A stretch of DNA of 64,000 bases from Haloplanus rubicundus (GTDB taxonomy: Archaea; Halobacteriota; Halobacteria; Halobacteriales; Haloferacaceae), in the NCBI RefSeq assembly GCF_003342675.1, contig NZ_CP031148.1:2046001-2110000 (forward strand), written 5' to 3'. The notes under the pieces are model-generated. The model was not told where the DNA came from. It ran no database searches and worked only from the letters and a program-made list of their open reading frames with translations. Of the stretch, positions 8,526 to 16,919 are shown piece after piece. Made by a program: the position numbers and the translations under genes. The first letter of the stretch is position 1. Each line of letters starts with the position of its first letter.

Positions 8526-9691
8526 CGGAAGGTGAGTGCGTCGCGCAGTTCGCGTGTCGATTCGAGGAGTGCGGTCACGTCCGCCGGCGTCCCGTCCTCG
8601 CGGGTCGCCGTCACGTGTCCCATCTTGCGGAGCGGGCGCACCGAGTCTTTGCCGTACCAGTGGAGGTGGGCCGACTCCGCTTCGAGGACGGCCTCGACGC
8701 CGGCGAGTTCGGCCGGTCGCGTCTCGTCGACGGTCCCCAAAACGTTCGCGCTCACCGTCGGCGCGCGCTGTCGGGTCGATCCCAGCGGCCAGCCCAGGAC
8801 GGCACGGGCGTGCTGTTCGAACTGCGAGGTGACCGCCCCCTCGATACTCCAGTGCCCGGAGTTGTGGGGGCGCGGGGCGATTTCGTTGACCAAGATATCC
8901 CCCTCGGGAGTCTCGAACAGTTCGATGCCGAAGACGCCGCGGCCGTCGAGGGCGTCGAGCACCTCGCGGGCGACGGTCTGGGCGCGCTCTTTCACCGCCT
9001 CGCTCGTCCGCGCCGGGACGACCGTCTCGCGCAGGATCTCTTCCTCGTGGACGTTCTCGCCGACGGGGAACGTTCGCACCTCGCCGTCGCCCTGCACGCC
9101 GATGACGGAGACTTCGCGCTCGAAGTCGACGAACGCCTCCGCCAGCGCGGCCGGGTCGTCGGCCGACCCGACGGTTTCGATGGCGTCCTCGGCCTCCTCC
9201 GGCGAGCGGACCGGGACGTTGCCCCGGCCGTCGTAGCCGCCCTCCCGAGCTTTCAGCATCACGGCGCCGAACTCCTCGACGGCGGCTTCGAGGTCGGCCA
9301 CCGAGTCGACGCGGCGGTACTCGGGGACCGGAATCCCGGCCTCGGTCAGCATCTCCTTCTCCAGGAACTTGTCCTGAATCGTTCGCAGCGTTTCGGGCGT
9401 CGGGTGGACCGGCACGTCCGCCGCCTCGCTCGCGTCCGCGAGGTGGTCCGGGTCCGCGAGTTCGATTTCGTAGGTCAGCGCGTCGGCGCGGTCGGCCAGC
9501 CGACCGATGGCGTCCGGATCGTCGAAGTCGCCGACGATCTGATCGCGCGCGACGGGCGCGGCCGGACAGTCCGGCGTCGGGTCGAGCACGATGGTCTCGA
9601 CGCCGAGCGGGGCCGCCGCCTCGGCGAGCATCCGGCCGAGCTGGCCGCCGCCGACCACGCCGAGCGTCGGTCCGGGGACGGTTATCGTCAT
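8522..9691 (-). CDS. purK: 5-(carboxyamino)imidazole ribonucleotide synthase (PurK)
   Basis: 389 aa ATP-grasp enzyme making N5-CAIR from AIR, bicarbonate and ATP. The N-terminus has the Rossmann-like GVVGGGQLGRMLAEAA; the middle has KAREGGYDGRGNV (ATP-grasp glycine loop, about residue 149) and the catalytic segment EIAPRPHNSGHWSIEGAVTS (about 265-284). The start MTITVPGPT was chosen because it directly precedes the glycine loop and because a TTTAAG element lies about 27 bases upstream (9717-9722), fitting a leaderless transcript; longer in-frame readings run into the kinase pseudogene. It leads the purK-purE pair. Confidence 0.95.
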   Translation of the reverse strand: MTITVPGPTLGVVGGGQLGRMLAEAAAPLGVETIVLDPTPDCPAAPVARDQIVGDFDDPDAIGRLADRADALTYEIELADPDHLADASEAADVPVHPTPETLRTIQDKFLEKEMLTEAGIPVPEYRRVDSVADLEAAVEEFGAVMLKAREGGYDGRGNVPVRSPEEAEDAIETVGSADDPAALAEAFVDFEREVSVIGVQGDGEVRTFPVGENVHEEEILRETVVPARTSEAVKERAQTVAREVLDALDGRGVFGIELFETPEGDILVNEIAPRPHNSGHWSIEGAVTSQFEQHARAVLGWPLGSTRQRAPTVSANVLGTVDETRPAELAGVEAVLEAESAHLHWYGKDSVRPLRKMGHVTATREDGTPADVTALLESTRELRDALTFR

Positions 9692-9711
9692 GGGTGGTCG
9701 TGGTTTCGAGC

Positions 9712-9726
9712 CGCGCTTAAACGTTG
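9712..9726 (-). promoter_or_regulatory. TATA element of purK-purE
   Basis: Coding strand reads AACGTTTAAGCGC, with TTTAAG at 9717-9722, about 27 bases before the purK ATG. This is the normal archaeal TATA-to-start distance for a leaderless mRNA. Confidence 0.6.
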
Positions 9727-9792
9727 TTACCGCGGTCGACGGCTCCCGACGGTCCGGGCCGATTCGACGCGTCCGGCGCGTCGGATCGACGC

Positions 9793-11288
9793 TCAGTCGA
9801 CGAACTCGACGCCGGTGATTTCGAACCGGGCGCCACCGCTCTCGCCAGTCCGAGCGCGGATGGACCAGCCGTGGGCTTCGACGATTTCTTCGACGATGGA
9901 CAGTCCGAAACCCGTCCCAGCTTTGAGCGTCGTGTAGCCGCTCTCGAATATCCGATCCTGCTCCGCGGTGGAATCCCCGCACCGTCGTCTTCGACGTACA
10001 CGCCGGTTCGATCCGGGAGCACGCCGGCCGTGATCCGGACCGACGCTTCGTTGTGTTCGACGGCGTCACCGGTCTCCGACCGGTTGCCCGCCGAGCCGTG
10101 CTCGACGGCGTTCCGGAGCAGGTTCTCCATCGCCTCCTTCAGCCGACTCGGGTCACACCGAATCCGGGCGGAGCCAGCGACGGCCACCGTCGTCCGCATC
10201 GTCGCCACGTTGCTACTGCTCGCGTCCACGACGTCGGCGAAGTCGACGGCGGTGAGTTCGTCGATGGTCTCGCCGGTCCGGGCGAGCGTGAGGAGGTCTT
10301 CCAACAGGTCGTTCATCTGGGCGAGCGACCGGGCGGTCGTTTCGAGGTGAGGACTCTCACACTCCCGGCGGGCGATGTCGAGGTGCCCGTCGGCGACGTT
10401 CAGCGGGTTCCGCAGATCGTGGGCGACGGTCTACGTGAACTGGTCCAGGGTCTCGTTCTTTCTCGCGAGATCCCGCTCGCGGGTCTTTCGCTCCGTGATG
10501 TCGCGCGTGAAGCCGACGACACGCTGGACGGTCCCGTCGTCGTCCGTGACCGGTTTGCAGTGTGACTCCACCCAGAGTTGCATCCCGGAGGCGTGATCGA
10601 CTCGAAACTCGACTTGCTGGGCCGTTCCGGCCGAGGCACGTTCCATCGCCAGTGTCACTCGGTCGCGGTCGTCGTCGTGTACCACGTCCAGAAAGGCGCT
10701 CGGATCGGTACGGATCGTCTCGGGGGATTGACCGAAGACGTCCTCGTATGCGGCGTTGACGAACAGGAGTTCCCCCCAGTCGGCGGAGAACGTCCACAGG
10801 ACGTCGTTCGAGGTCTGGGCCAGTTCGTGCAGCCGCTCGTCCGCACGGGCGGCGCTTCGCTCCATCCGGCGACGCTCGACGTGAGAGACGACCTTCCGAG
10901 CGACGAGCGCGTGTTGGCTGCCGATGGGTTCCTGAATGATGTAATCGGTGACGCCCGCCGAGATGGCCTCGCTCGCGGCTACCTCGCTCCCGGTCTCCGT
11001 GAACATGATAAACGGGAGCGACGCGTCGACCGCGCGAACGTCCCGGAGTAACGCCACGCCCGTCCGTTCCGGCATGTGATAGTCGCTCAACACGCAGTCG
11101 ACGTCCCCGTTGCGGACCGCCTCGATCCCCTCGTCCGCGGACAGCGCCGTCCGCACGGTCAGCCGCTCGTTCTCGCGTTCCAGCCCCCTGACCAGAAGCT
11201 CCAAGAGATCCGGATCGTCGTTCACGTAGAGGACCGTGATCGTATCGCCGACACTCTGCACTCGCGGAACCACGCCCACCGAACGCAT
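9793..11288 (-). pseudogene. broken hybrid histidine kinase (REC-PAS-HisKA-HATPase)
   Basis: A single ancestral reading frame runs across this span but is interrupted twice. The first 285 codons encode a receiver domain (aspartate in CVLSDYHMP; later FTETGSEVAASEAISAGVTD) and a PAS domain ending GFTRDITERKTRERDLARKN. The frame then hits TAG (10431-10433), and immediately after it the same frame continues TVAHDLRNPLNVADGHL, the phosphoacceptor H-box, followed by the N-box ENLLRNAVEHG and the G1 box VEDDGAGIPP. Near 9966-9967 one base is missing: the G1-box frame ends, and the next frame carries DRIFESGYTTLKAGTGFGLSIVEEIVEAHG and the natural C-terminus ending at 9793. The homologues usually have Ser (TCG) where TAG stands, so one C-to-A change explains the stop. 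No intact kinase can be made; the receiver-PAS portion could still be translated. Confidence 0.85.
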
Positions 11289-11484
11289 ATGCTTTCGGCG
11301 TCGGGTATCAGCCCCGATAATCGGGCTACACGCAACCCCCGCTCCGCGTCCGAAGCGTGGTTTTCAGTCGTGTCTAAAGCCGCGCGAGACTCACTGTCGC
11401 TCGTCTCGCTGGCTTCAGGCACTAATCGTGCCGGAAGCACCACGGGACTCGCTCCGCTCGTCCCGTGAACTTCAGACACTCCTT
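11289..11484. repeat. hairpin-rich spacer 3' of purNH
   Basis: No gene. It contains nested inverted repeats. (1) GTGTCTAAAGCC (11371-11382) pairs imperfectly with GGCTTCAGGCAC (11411-11422), and inside it GCGAGAC (from about 11385) pairs exactly with GTCTCGC. (2) CACGGGAC and GTCCCGTG (about 11441-11467) pair exactly around an 11-base loop. (3) CTTCAGACAC (11470-11479) pairs exactly with GTGTCTGAAG (11491-11500), with the purNH stop codon in its loop. The motif TTCAGTCGTGTCT occurs twice (11363 and 11484 onward). This could be a terminator region of purNH or a small structured RNA or repeat remnant. Confidence 0.6.
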
Positions 11485-13059
11485 TCAGTCGTGTCTGAAG
11501 CACCGCTTTCCGGTGAACGCCATCGCCATGTCGTGGTCGTCCGCGGCGGCGACGACGTCCTCGTCGTTGACGGAGCCGCCGGGCTGGATCACGGCCGAAA
11601 CCCCCGACTTGGCCGCCTCCTCCACCCCGTCCGGGAACGGGAAGAACGCGTCGGAGGCCATCACGGCCCCCTCGGCGCCCTTTCCTTCGGCGTGTTCGTC
11701 CGCTTTCATCGCCGCCAGCCGCACGGCGTCGACGCGGCTGACCTGCCCCATGCCGATGCCGACCGTCTCCGTCCCCGACGCGAACAGGATGGCGTTGGAT
11801 TTGACGTGTTTCAGCGTCCGCCACGCGAACAGCATCGTCTCGATCTCCTCGTCGGTGGGGTCGCGTTCGGTGACGACCTCCAGATCCTCGCGGCTCGGCG
11901 CCCAGTCGTCGCGTTCCTGGACGAGGCGGCCGCCGGTCAGCGGCTTTTCGGTCAGCGCGTCGGTGCGTTCGGTCAACTCGCCCACGTCGAGGACGCGGAG
12001 GTTCTCCGTCTCGGTGAGGACGTCCAAGGCGCCGTCGGTGTAGCCGGGCGCGACGACGACTTCCTTGAACGAGTCGACGATGGATTCGGCGGTGGCGGCG
12101 TCGCAGGGGCGGTTCAAGGCGACGATGCCGCCGAAGGCGCTCATGGCGTCGGTCGCGAGGGCGTCGTCGTAGGCCTGTGAGAGCGAGTCGGCGGTCGCAC
12201 ACCCCGCCGGGTTGGTGTGTTTGATCACCGCGGCCGCGGGCTCCTCGAACTCCCGGATCAGATCGAGGGCGGCGTCGGCGTCGTTGTAGTTGTTGTACGA
12301 CAGCGCCTTCGCCCCCTCGTTCAACTGCGGGGCGGCGACGACGCTCGCGGCGTCGCTCGCGGCGTCGGCGTACAGCGCGGCGTCCTGGTGGGGGTTCTCG
12401 CCGTAGCGCAGCGTCCGGCTGCGGTCGTCGGAGACGGCGCGGCGGGTGGGGAACTGACCGGCCTCGTCGCCCTCGACGCGAACCTCGCCGTCCGCGACGG
12501 TGACGCGGTCCTCCGCGAACCACCTCACAGCGCGTGGGTACGCCTTGAACTCCGCCTCGTGGAGGACACGTCGCTTCAGGTCGTCGGCGTCGTCGCCCTC
12601 GTAGACCGGCACCGCCTCCTGCGTGACGATGGGACCGGCGTCGAGTTCCTCGGTGGCGACGTGGACGGTACAGCCCGTGGTGCGAACGCCGGCCGCGAGC
12701 GCCTGTTCGTGGGCGTCCTCACCACGGAATGCGGGGAGCAGGGAGGGGTGGACGTTGAGGGTGGTCGGCAGGGCCTCCAGCATCTCCCCGGAGAGGACGC
12801 GCATGTAGCCGTCCATGCAGACCAGGTCGAACTCGTAGTCGTTGAGGTGGTCGCGCACCCGCGACTCGTGGTCGGCACGAGTGTCGTCGCCGCGCTCGAC
12901 GACTTCGGTCGGGATGCCGCGGTCGGCGGCCGCCGACAGCACCGGCGCCGACTCGTGGTCGGTGAGGACTGCGGCCACCTCGGCGCCGCCGGGCGCCAGG
13001 TCCGCGATGTGCATCAGGTTCCGTCCGCGATTGCCGGCGAGACCCGCGATTCGGAGCAT
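11485..13059 (-). CDS. purNH: PurN-like / AICAR transformylase fusion (PurNH)
   Basis: 524 aa with two parts. Residues about 1-190 resemble glycinamide ribonucleotide formyltransferase: RIAGLAGNRGRNLMHIAD, the catalytic NVHPSLLPAF (about 107-116) and TVHVATEELDAGPIVTQE. Residues about 195-524 are the AICAR transformylase part of PurH: RYGENPHQDAALY, NYNDADAALDLI, AVIKHTNPAGCA, SDAFFPFPDGVEEAA and the C-terminus MAFTGKRCFRH. The N-terminal MGS-like IMP cyclohydrolase domain of bacterial PurH is absent, so IMP closure must be done elsewhere (PurO in archaea, family knowledge). The enzyme thus covers the two formyl-transfer steps. The start was set at MLRIAGLAG, the beginning of the PurN fold, 85 bases from the divergent purB. 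Confidence 0.93.
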   Translation of the reverse strand: MLRIAGLAGNRGRNLMHIADLAPGGAEVAAVLTDHESAPVLSAAADRGIPTEVVERGDDTRADHESRVRDHLNDYEFDLVCMDGYMRVLSGEMLEALPTTLNVHPSLLPAFRGEDAHEQALAAGVRTTGCTVHVATEELDAGPIVTQEAVPVYEGDDADDLKRRVLHEAEFKAYPRAVRWFAEDRVTVADGEVRVEGDEAGQFPTRRAVSDDRSRTLRYGENPHQDAALYADAASDAASVVAAPQLNEGAKALSYNNYNDADAALDLIREFEEPAAAVIKHTNPAGCATADSLSQAYDDALATDAMSAFGGIVALNRPCDAATAESIVDSFKEVVVAPGYTDGALDVLTETENLRVLDVGELTERTDALTEKPLTGGRLVQERDDWAPSREDLEVVTERDPTDEEIETMLFAWRTLKHVKSNAILFASGTETVGIGMGQVSRVDAVRLAAMKADEHAEGKGAEGAVMASDAFFPFPDGVEEAAKSGVSAVIQPGGSVNDEDVVAAADDHDMAMAFTGKRCFRHD

Positions 13060-13075
13060 GGTGGTGGGAGGCGGG

Positions 13076-13122
13076 CGCGAGGGAAAAACAGTTGCGACTC
13101 GGCGGACCGGTACGCTTTTGCG
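13076..13122. promoter_or_regulatory. divergent promoters of purNH and purB
   Basis: On the minus strand CTGTTTTTCCC (about 13081-13091) lies about 25-30 bases before the purNH ATG. On the plus strand ACGCTTTTGCG (about 13110-13120) lies about 27-33 bases before the purB ATG. Both spacings suit leaderless transcripts; the two purine genes share an 85-base control region. Confidence 0.45.
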
Positions 13123-13144
13123 CCGTCCACGGCGACTCCGGAGC

Positions 13145-14536
13145 ATGACCGATCTGCCACGGAGCGACCCGCTCGCGGCCGTCTCGCCGCTCGACGGGCG
13201 CTACGCGCGCTACACCGAACCGCTGGTGCCCTACGCCAGCGAGTCGGCGCTCATGCGGGCACGGGTCCGCGTCGAAGTCGAGTATCTCCTCGCGCTCGCG
13301 GACCTCGACGCGACACCGGTCGCCGTCGACGGCACGGAACGCGAGTCGTTGCGCGACTGCTATCAGGACTTCGACGCCGACGACGCCCGCCTGATCAAGC
13401 GCCTCGAAACCGAGGGTGCGGCGGGCTACAGCGCGACCAACCACGACGTGAAGGCGGTGGAGTACTTCCTGCAGACGGAGACGCGAGCATCGCTCCACCC
13501 GTGGATCCACTTCGGCCTGACCAGCGAGGACGTGAACAACCTCGCGCACCGCCTCCTGCTCGAACCCGCCGTCGAGGAGGTACTCCTGCCCGCGCTCGCA
13601 GGCGTGCGAGACGAACTGACGACGCTCGCCCGCGACTATCGGGACACGCCGATGCTCGCGCGCACCCACGGCCAGCCGGCGACGCCCACGACGTTCGGCA
13701 AGGAGATGGCCGTCGTCGCCGCGCGCCTCGGGCGGACGATGGGCCGGGTCCGCGAGGCTGCGGACTCGCTTTCGGGCAAACTCGCCGGCGCTTCGGGCAC
13801 CTACGCCGCCCACGACGCCGCCTACCCCGACGTGGACTGGCCGGCCTTTTCCCGCGAGTTCGTCACGGGGCTCGGCCTCGATCATACGCCGCTCGCGACG
13901 CAGGTCAACCCCTGTGACGACATCGCCACCCTGTTCGACGCCCTCCGCGGCGTCAACAACGTCCTCCGGGATCTGGACCTCGACGCGTGGCTCTACGTCT
14001 CCGACCGGTATCTGGGACAGCGCGCCGTCGCGGGCGAGACGGGGTCGTCGACGATGCCCCACAAGGTGAACCCCATCGACTTCGAGAACAGCGAGGGGAA
14101 CCTCTCGAAGGCCAACGCGGACCTGACCTTCCTCGCGGACTACGTGACCACCTCGCGACTCCAGCGCGACCTCTCGGATTCGACGGTCAAACGCAATATG
14201 GGCGCGGCGCTCGGCCACTGCCTCATCGCCTACCGCAAGACCGAGGCCGGGCTGGAGAAGGTGGTGCCGAACGAGCAGGTGATGCGCGAGGAACTAGAGG
14301 CGACGCCCGAAGTGATCGGCGAGGCGGTTCAGACGATTCTGCGCCGCGAGGGCGACACCGAGGCCTACGAGCGCGTGAAGGAGCTCACGCGAGGGGAGCG
14401 GGTGACCATCGAGGACTTCCGCGACCTGTTCGAGGACCTAGACGTGGACGCGCCGGTGCGCGAGGAGCTCCGGGCGTTGACGCCGGCGACGTACACCGGG
14501 GTGGCGGCGACTCTCGCGGATTCGGCGCCGGAGTAG
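13145..14536 (+). CDS. purB: adenylosuccinate lyase
   Basis: 463 aa. It catalyses fumarate release from SAICAR and from adenylosuccinate. Family marks: SPLDGRYARYTEPL at the N-terminus, NHDVKAVEYFL, HFGLTSEDVNN (about residues 121-131), the catalytic ARTHGQPATPTTFGKEM (about 175-191) and the mobile signature loop GSSTMPHKVNPIDFENSEGN (about 300-319). Length is normal. The start is the first ATG after a TATA-like element and matches the family N-terminus. It is divergent from purNH, its pathway neighbour, which uses the AICAR that this enzyme makes. Confidence 0.97.
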   Translation: MTDLPRSDPLAAVSPLDGRYARYTEPLVPYASESALMRARVRVEVEYLLALADLDATPVAVDGTERESLRDCYQDFDADDARLIKRLETEGAAGYSATNHDVKAVEYFLQTETRASLHPWIHFGLTSEDVNNLAHRLLLEPAVEEVLLPALAGVRDELTTLARDYRDTPMLARTHGQPATPTTFGKEMAVVAARLGRTMGRVREAADSLSGKLAGASGTYAAHDAAYPDVDWPAFSREFVTGLGLDHTPLATQVNPCDDIATLFDALRGVNNVLRDLDLDAWLYVSDRYLGQRAVAGETGSSTMPHKVNPIDFENSEGNLSKANADLTFLADYVTTSRLQRDLSDSTVKRNMGAALGHCLIAYRKTEAGLEKVVPNEQVMREELEATPEVIGEAVQTILRREGDTEAYERVKELTRGERVTIEDFRDLFEDLDVDAPVREELRALTPATYTGVAATLADSAPE

Positions 14537-14594
14537 GCAGTCCCTTCCACGTCGGTGCGCAACCCCTTTCACTCGCCGTACCGTACGCAGAGCC

Positions 14595-14939
14595 ATGACG
14601 TTCCAACCCGGGAGCGACCTGGACGCCGACACCGTACAGGAGCGGGTCGACACCGCCATCGAGGAAAACGACGTGGTGCTGTTCATGAAGGGCAACCGGC
14701 TCATGCCCCAGTGTGGCTACTCCCAGCGGGCGCTCGAACTCGTCTCCCAGTACGTCGACGACTTCGAGACGGTGGACGTGTTGCCGGCGCTGCCGGAGTT
14801 CCGCGAGGCGCTCGAATCCCACAGCGGGTGGGAGACGACGCCCCAGACGTACGTCGAGGGCGAGTTCGTCGGCGGGAGCGACGTGCTCGCGGAACTCGAC
14901 GAGCGCGGTGAACTCGAGGCGACGCTCGCGGGCGAGTAG
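14595..14939 (+). CDS. monothiol glutaredoxin-like protein (Grx4/Grx5 type)
   Basis: 114 aa thioredoxin-fold protein. The motif VVLFMKGNRLMPQCGYSQRA (about residues 27-46) is the monothiol glutaredoxin signature, with CGYS corresponding to CGFS. The cis-proline segment TTPQTYVEGEFVGGSDVLAEL (from about residue 79) provides the glutathione- or thiol-binding face and the GG-D motif. Such proteins usually carry or transfer [2Fe-2S] clusters. Haloarchaea mostly lack glutathione, so the thiol ligand would be different (inference). It follows purB by 58 bases on the same strand, possibly cotranscribed. Confidence 0.9.
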   Translation: MTFQPGSDLDADTVQERVDTAIEENDVVLFMKGNRLMPQCGYSQRALELVSQYVDDFETVDVLPALPEFREALESHSGWETTPQTYVEGEFVGGSDVLAELDERGELEATLAGE

Positions 14940-14971
14940 CCCGACGTGTTCGCCATCCAATGAGAACAGCA

Positions 14972-14990
14972 GGTCATATAAGCATACGCC
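14972..14990 (+). promoter_or_regulatory. TATA element of the 186-aa conserved gene
   Basis: CATATAAGCATACG (14974-14987) is a clear TATA-like sequence 55-70 bases before the ATG at 15044, implying a leader of roughly 30-40 bases. Confidence 0.5.
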
Positions 14991-15043
14991 CCGTACACTC
15001 CGGTAGACGGGCGTAGTGGTGCCACCCTCGCCGAGAACAAACT

Positions 15044-15604
15044 ATGTCAGGCCGCGTATATCGACTCCATTCGACGCTCGAACTGCCACTCGAAGACGTG
15101 CAAGAATACTTCGAGGGGGACCCCGACCTCCCCCCCGAAATCGCGGACGTAACCCTCACTCGACGGAACAACACGCTCATCCTCAAGGCCGTCTCGGAGG
15201 ACGAAAACCTGAGCAAGTACACCCCGACGGCCCAGCTGAAAGCCAGCGTCACCGAGACGCGGGTGTACGAGGAGGAGCCGCCACGCGCCGGCGGGCCGTG
15301 GCAGGAGGAAGAGGAGGAGATTCCCTCCGAACTCGTGGAGTTCGCCTGCTTCAAAGGCGACCGCGAGACGGTGCTCCAGAACACCGCGCTCCAGTACCCC
15401 ATGTTCCTCGTCCTGCGGGACATCGCCCGCATGGCCGAGAAGGGGACGCTCACCGCCATCGTCGAGGAGGACGACGAACTCAAGGCGACCCGAATCGTCG
15501 AGGGCGAGGACCGCCCCGCCTCCGTCGAAGTCGTCGAGAACCCCAGCCAGTCCCAAGCCGAGAAGAACGGCGTGAACTGGCGAGACAATCAGTTCATCAG
15601 CTAG
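15044..15604 (+). CDS. conserved haloarchaeal protein, function unknown
   Basis: 186 aa, acidic and soluble, no TM segment or metal motif. The N-terminal half (SGRVYRLHSTLELPLEDVQEYF, then LTRRNNTLILKAVSEDENLS) looks like a small alpha/beta fold. A Glu-rich linker (EEEPPRAGGPWQEEEEEIPS, residues 76-95) joins it to a helical second half with FACFKGDRETVLQNTALQYP. I recognise this as a protein found throughout haloarchaea but know no function. Its stop codon TAG lies in CTAG (15601-15604), which on the other strand is also the stop of the next, convergent gene. Confidence 0.8.
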   Translation: MSGRVYRLHSTLELPLEDVQEYFEGDPDLPPEIADVTLTRRNNTLILKAVSEDENLSKYTPTAQLKASVTETRVYEEEPPRAGGPWQEEEEEIPSELVEFACFKGDRETVLQNTALQYPMFLVLRDIARMAEKGTLTAIVEEDDELKATRIVEGEDRPASVEVVENPSQSQAEKNGVNWRDNQFIS

Positions 15605-16116
15605 TTCCGACCGTCCGACACCCACCCCACTCGTTTCTGCCGACGATTCGCTAGCCACGCCAGCGCCGCACACGCCGCGGCGACGACGGCCGGCCATCGC
15701 GCCGAACTCAGATACAGCTCCGGCCCCGGCAGCCCGGCCGCAGTCATCGGCCACAGGTAGGGGTGGCTGTACCCCGACGGAAAGAGGAGGAGGTAGTCGA
15801 GCAGGAAATGCGACAGGGTACCCAGCGCCAGCATGGCGGCCGTGCGGCGCCGAAGTCGGGGTGGGACGAGGAGCGTCCCGAGTCCGAGTACGACACTCAC
15901 GCCACCGACGGTCAGGAGCGCGTCCCAGTCGAACGGCACGCCGAGTAGCGACTCGACGGCCGACGCCGGGACGACGAGTCCGATGCGATTGAGGTCGGGT
16001 ACGAGGCCACCGACCATCGCGGCCGTCACCATCGCGGGCGTGATCCGATCGTCACGGAGCGACAGGAGCGCCGCGAGGACGTAGGCGGTCAGGACGTGCG
16101 TCAGCAGGTCAGCCAT
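15601..16116 (-). CDS. membrane protein of the DUF457/YdjM type (putative metal-dependent hydrolase)
   Basis: 171 aa with about four helices. Polar motifs set at helix ends mark the membrane-bound 'metal-dependent hydrolase' family: LTHVLTAYV near the N-terminus, GGLVPDLNRIG (about residues 36-46) and SHFLLDYLLLFPSGYSHPY (about 102-120), which together offer His and Asp ligands. LexA-repressed YdjM is a bacterial relative; the enzymatic activity is not proven. It overlaps the upstream membrane-protein gene by 8 bases, so the two are probably cotranscribed. Confidence 0.82.
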   Translation of the reverse strand: MADLLTHVLTAYVLAALLSLRDDRITPAMVTAAMVGGLVPDLNRIGLVVPASAVESLLGVPFDWDALLTVGGVSVVLGLGTLLVPPRLRRRTAAMLALGTLSHFLLDYLLLFPSGYSHPYLWPMTAAGLPGPELYLSSARWPAVVAAACAALAWLANRRQKRVGWVSDGRN

Positions 16117-16594
16117 CCCCGTCCTCCCGGGGTACGATGACCCAGCGGTCGGTGTCGACGCGCCACGTCCGCACGACTCGACCGAGCGTGAGCATCCCGC
16201 CGAGCGCCGACACGGCGTAGAGGTAGGTGATCTCCCACGGCGCGCGGACGACGGCTCGGTCGCTTCGGATCGTCCCGTCCTCGTAGGTTCCGTAGAGCCA
16301 CACGTCGGTACCCGGGTCGGCGTCGAGGCCGTGGACGATCACCGTGGGACCGCCGCCGAGGTCGAGGCGGGCGCCCCCGGGCGCGTCGCCGCGGGCGGTG
16401 CCGGCGACGACCACCCGGTCACCCGTCGCGAGCGTTCCGGAACCGACGGCGCCGTTGCCCGGGAACCGTCCCGCCGCCGGATCGGGGGTCAGCGTACCGT
16501 GAGCCACGAGGAGAGCGCCGAGCGCGAGGATGAGGACGGCGGCGACGCCCCGACGCGGAATCGGCCGCATGGGGGCACCGTTCCACGGCGCCAT
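16109..16594 (-). CDS. membrane-anchored protein with OB-like extracytoplasmic domain, unknown function
   Basis: 161 aa from the first of two plausible starts (MAPWNGAPMRPIP; the alternative ATG is at 16570). One N-terminal helix (VAAVLILALGALLVAHGTL), then about 80 residues rich in Gly/Asp/Val (GSGTLATGDRVVVAGTARGD, later IVHGLDADPGTDVWLYG), which resemble a beta-barrel domain outside the membrane, and a second helix (ITYLYAVSALGGMLTLGRVV) before a basic cytoplasmic tail. The beta pattern recalls NfeD or OB folds, but I do not claim homology. Its end overlaps the DUF457-like gene. Confidence 0.7.
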   Translation of the reverse strand: MAPWNGAPMRPIPRRGVAAVLILALGALLVAHGTLTPDPAAGRFPGNGAVGSGTLATGDRVVVAGTARGDAPGGARLDLGGGPTVIVHGLDADPGTDVWLYGTYEDGTIRSDRAVVRAPWEITYLYAVSALGGMLTLGRVVRTWRVDTDRWVIVPREDGDG

Positions 16595-16662
16595 GTATGA
16601 GAGTGTCGAACGTAGCGGCGACGGATCGGGCGTTTTAATCCACGGCACACGAACGGTCACAT

Positions 16663-16845
16663 ATGGGTTTTGGGAGCTACGACGAATCCGAACAGCAGAA
16701 CCAGAACGTCGACGCCGACGACGACGGTGAGGGCGTCTCCGTCCACGAGAACGACCACGAGGGCACGGTCAGCTTCGAGACGGACGCGTCGACCGACGAC
16801 CTGATCGACCAACTCGGCGAGATGAAAGACGAGGACGACGAGTAG
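16663..16845 (+). CDS. small acidic haloarchaeal protein (DUF5786-like)
   Basis: 60 aa with an extreme excess of Asp and Glu. It begins MGFGSYDESEQQNQNVDADD and ends LIDQLGEMKDEDDE. The MGFGSYDESEQ opening is a conserved mark of a tiny haloarchaeal family that I recall as DUF5786 (from memory, not checked). The C-terminal 20 residues could form one helix. No function is known. It is a single gene between a divergent membrane gene and the PAPS-reductase-like gene. Confidence 0.82.
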   Translation: MGFGSYDESEQQNQNVDADDDGEGVSVHENDHEGTVSFETDASTDDLIDQLGEMKDEDDE

Positions 16846-16919
16846 ACACCCCACTCGGCGGCGCGTCGATTCCGCGAGTGTTACCGCCCCACACGCCCGT
16901 GACGGCGGGCGGAGTCAAA

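Noticed and set aside
9717-10316. Separate gene for the C-terminal kinase part starting MNDLLEDLLT
   Set aside because: It lacks the phosphoacceptor H-box, loses its ATP-binding fold at the frameshift, and its final 90 residues are out of frame; part of the pseudogene.
10431-10433. TAG in the histidine kinase as a recoded (pyrrolysine-like) codon
   Set aside because: A second, independent frameshift lies downstream and haloarchaea are not known to decode TAG as an amino acid in such genes; pseudogene is simpler.
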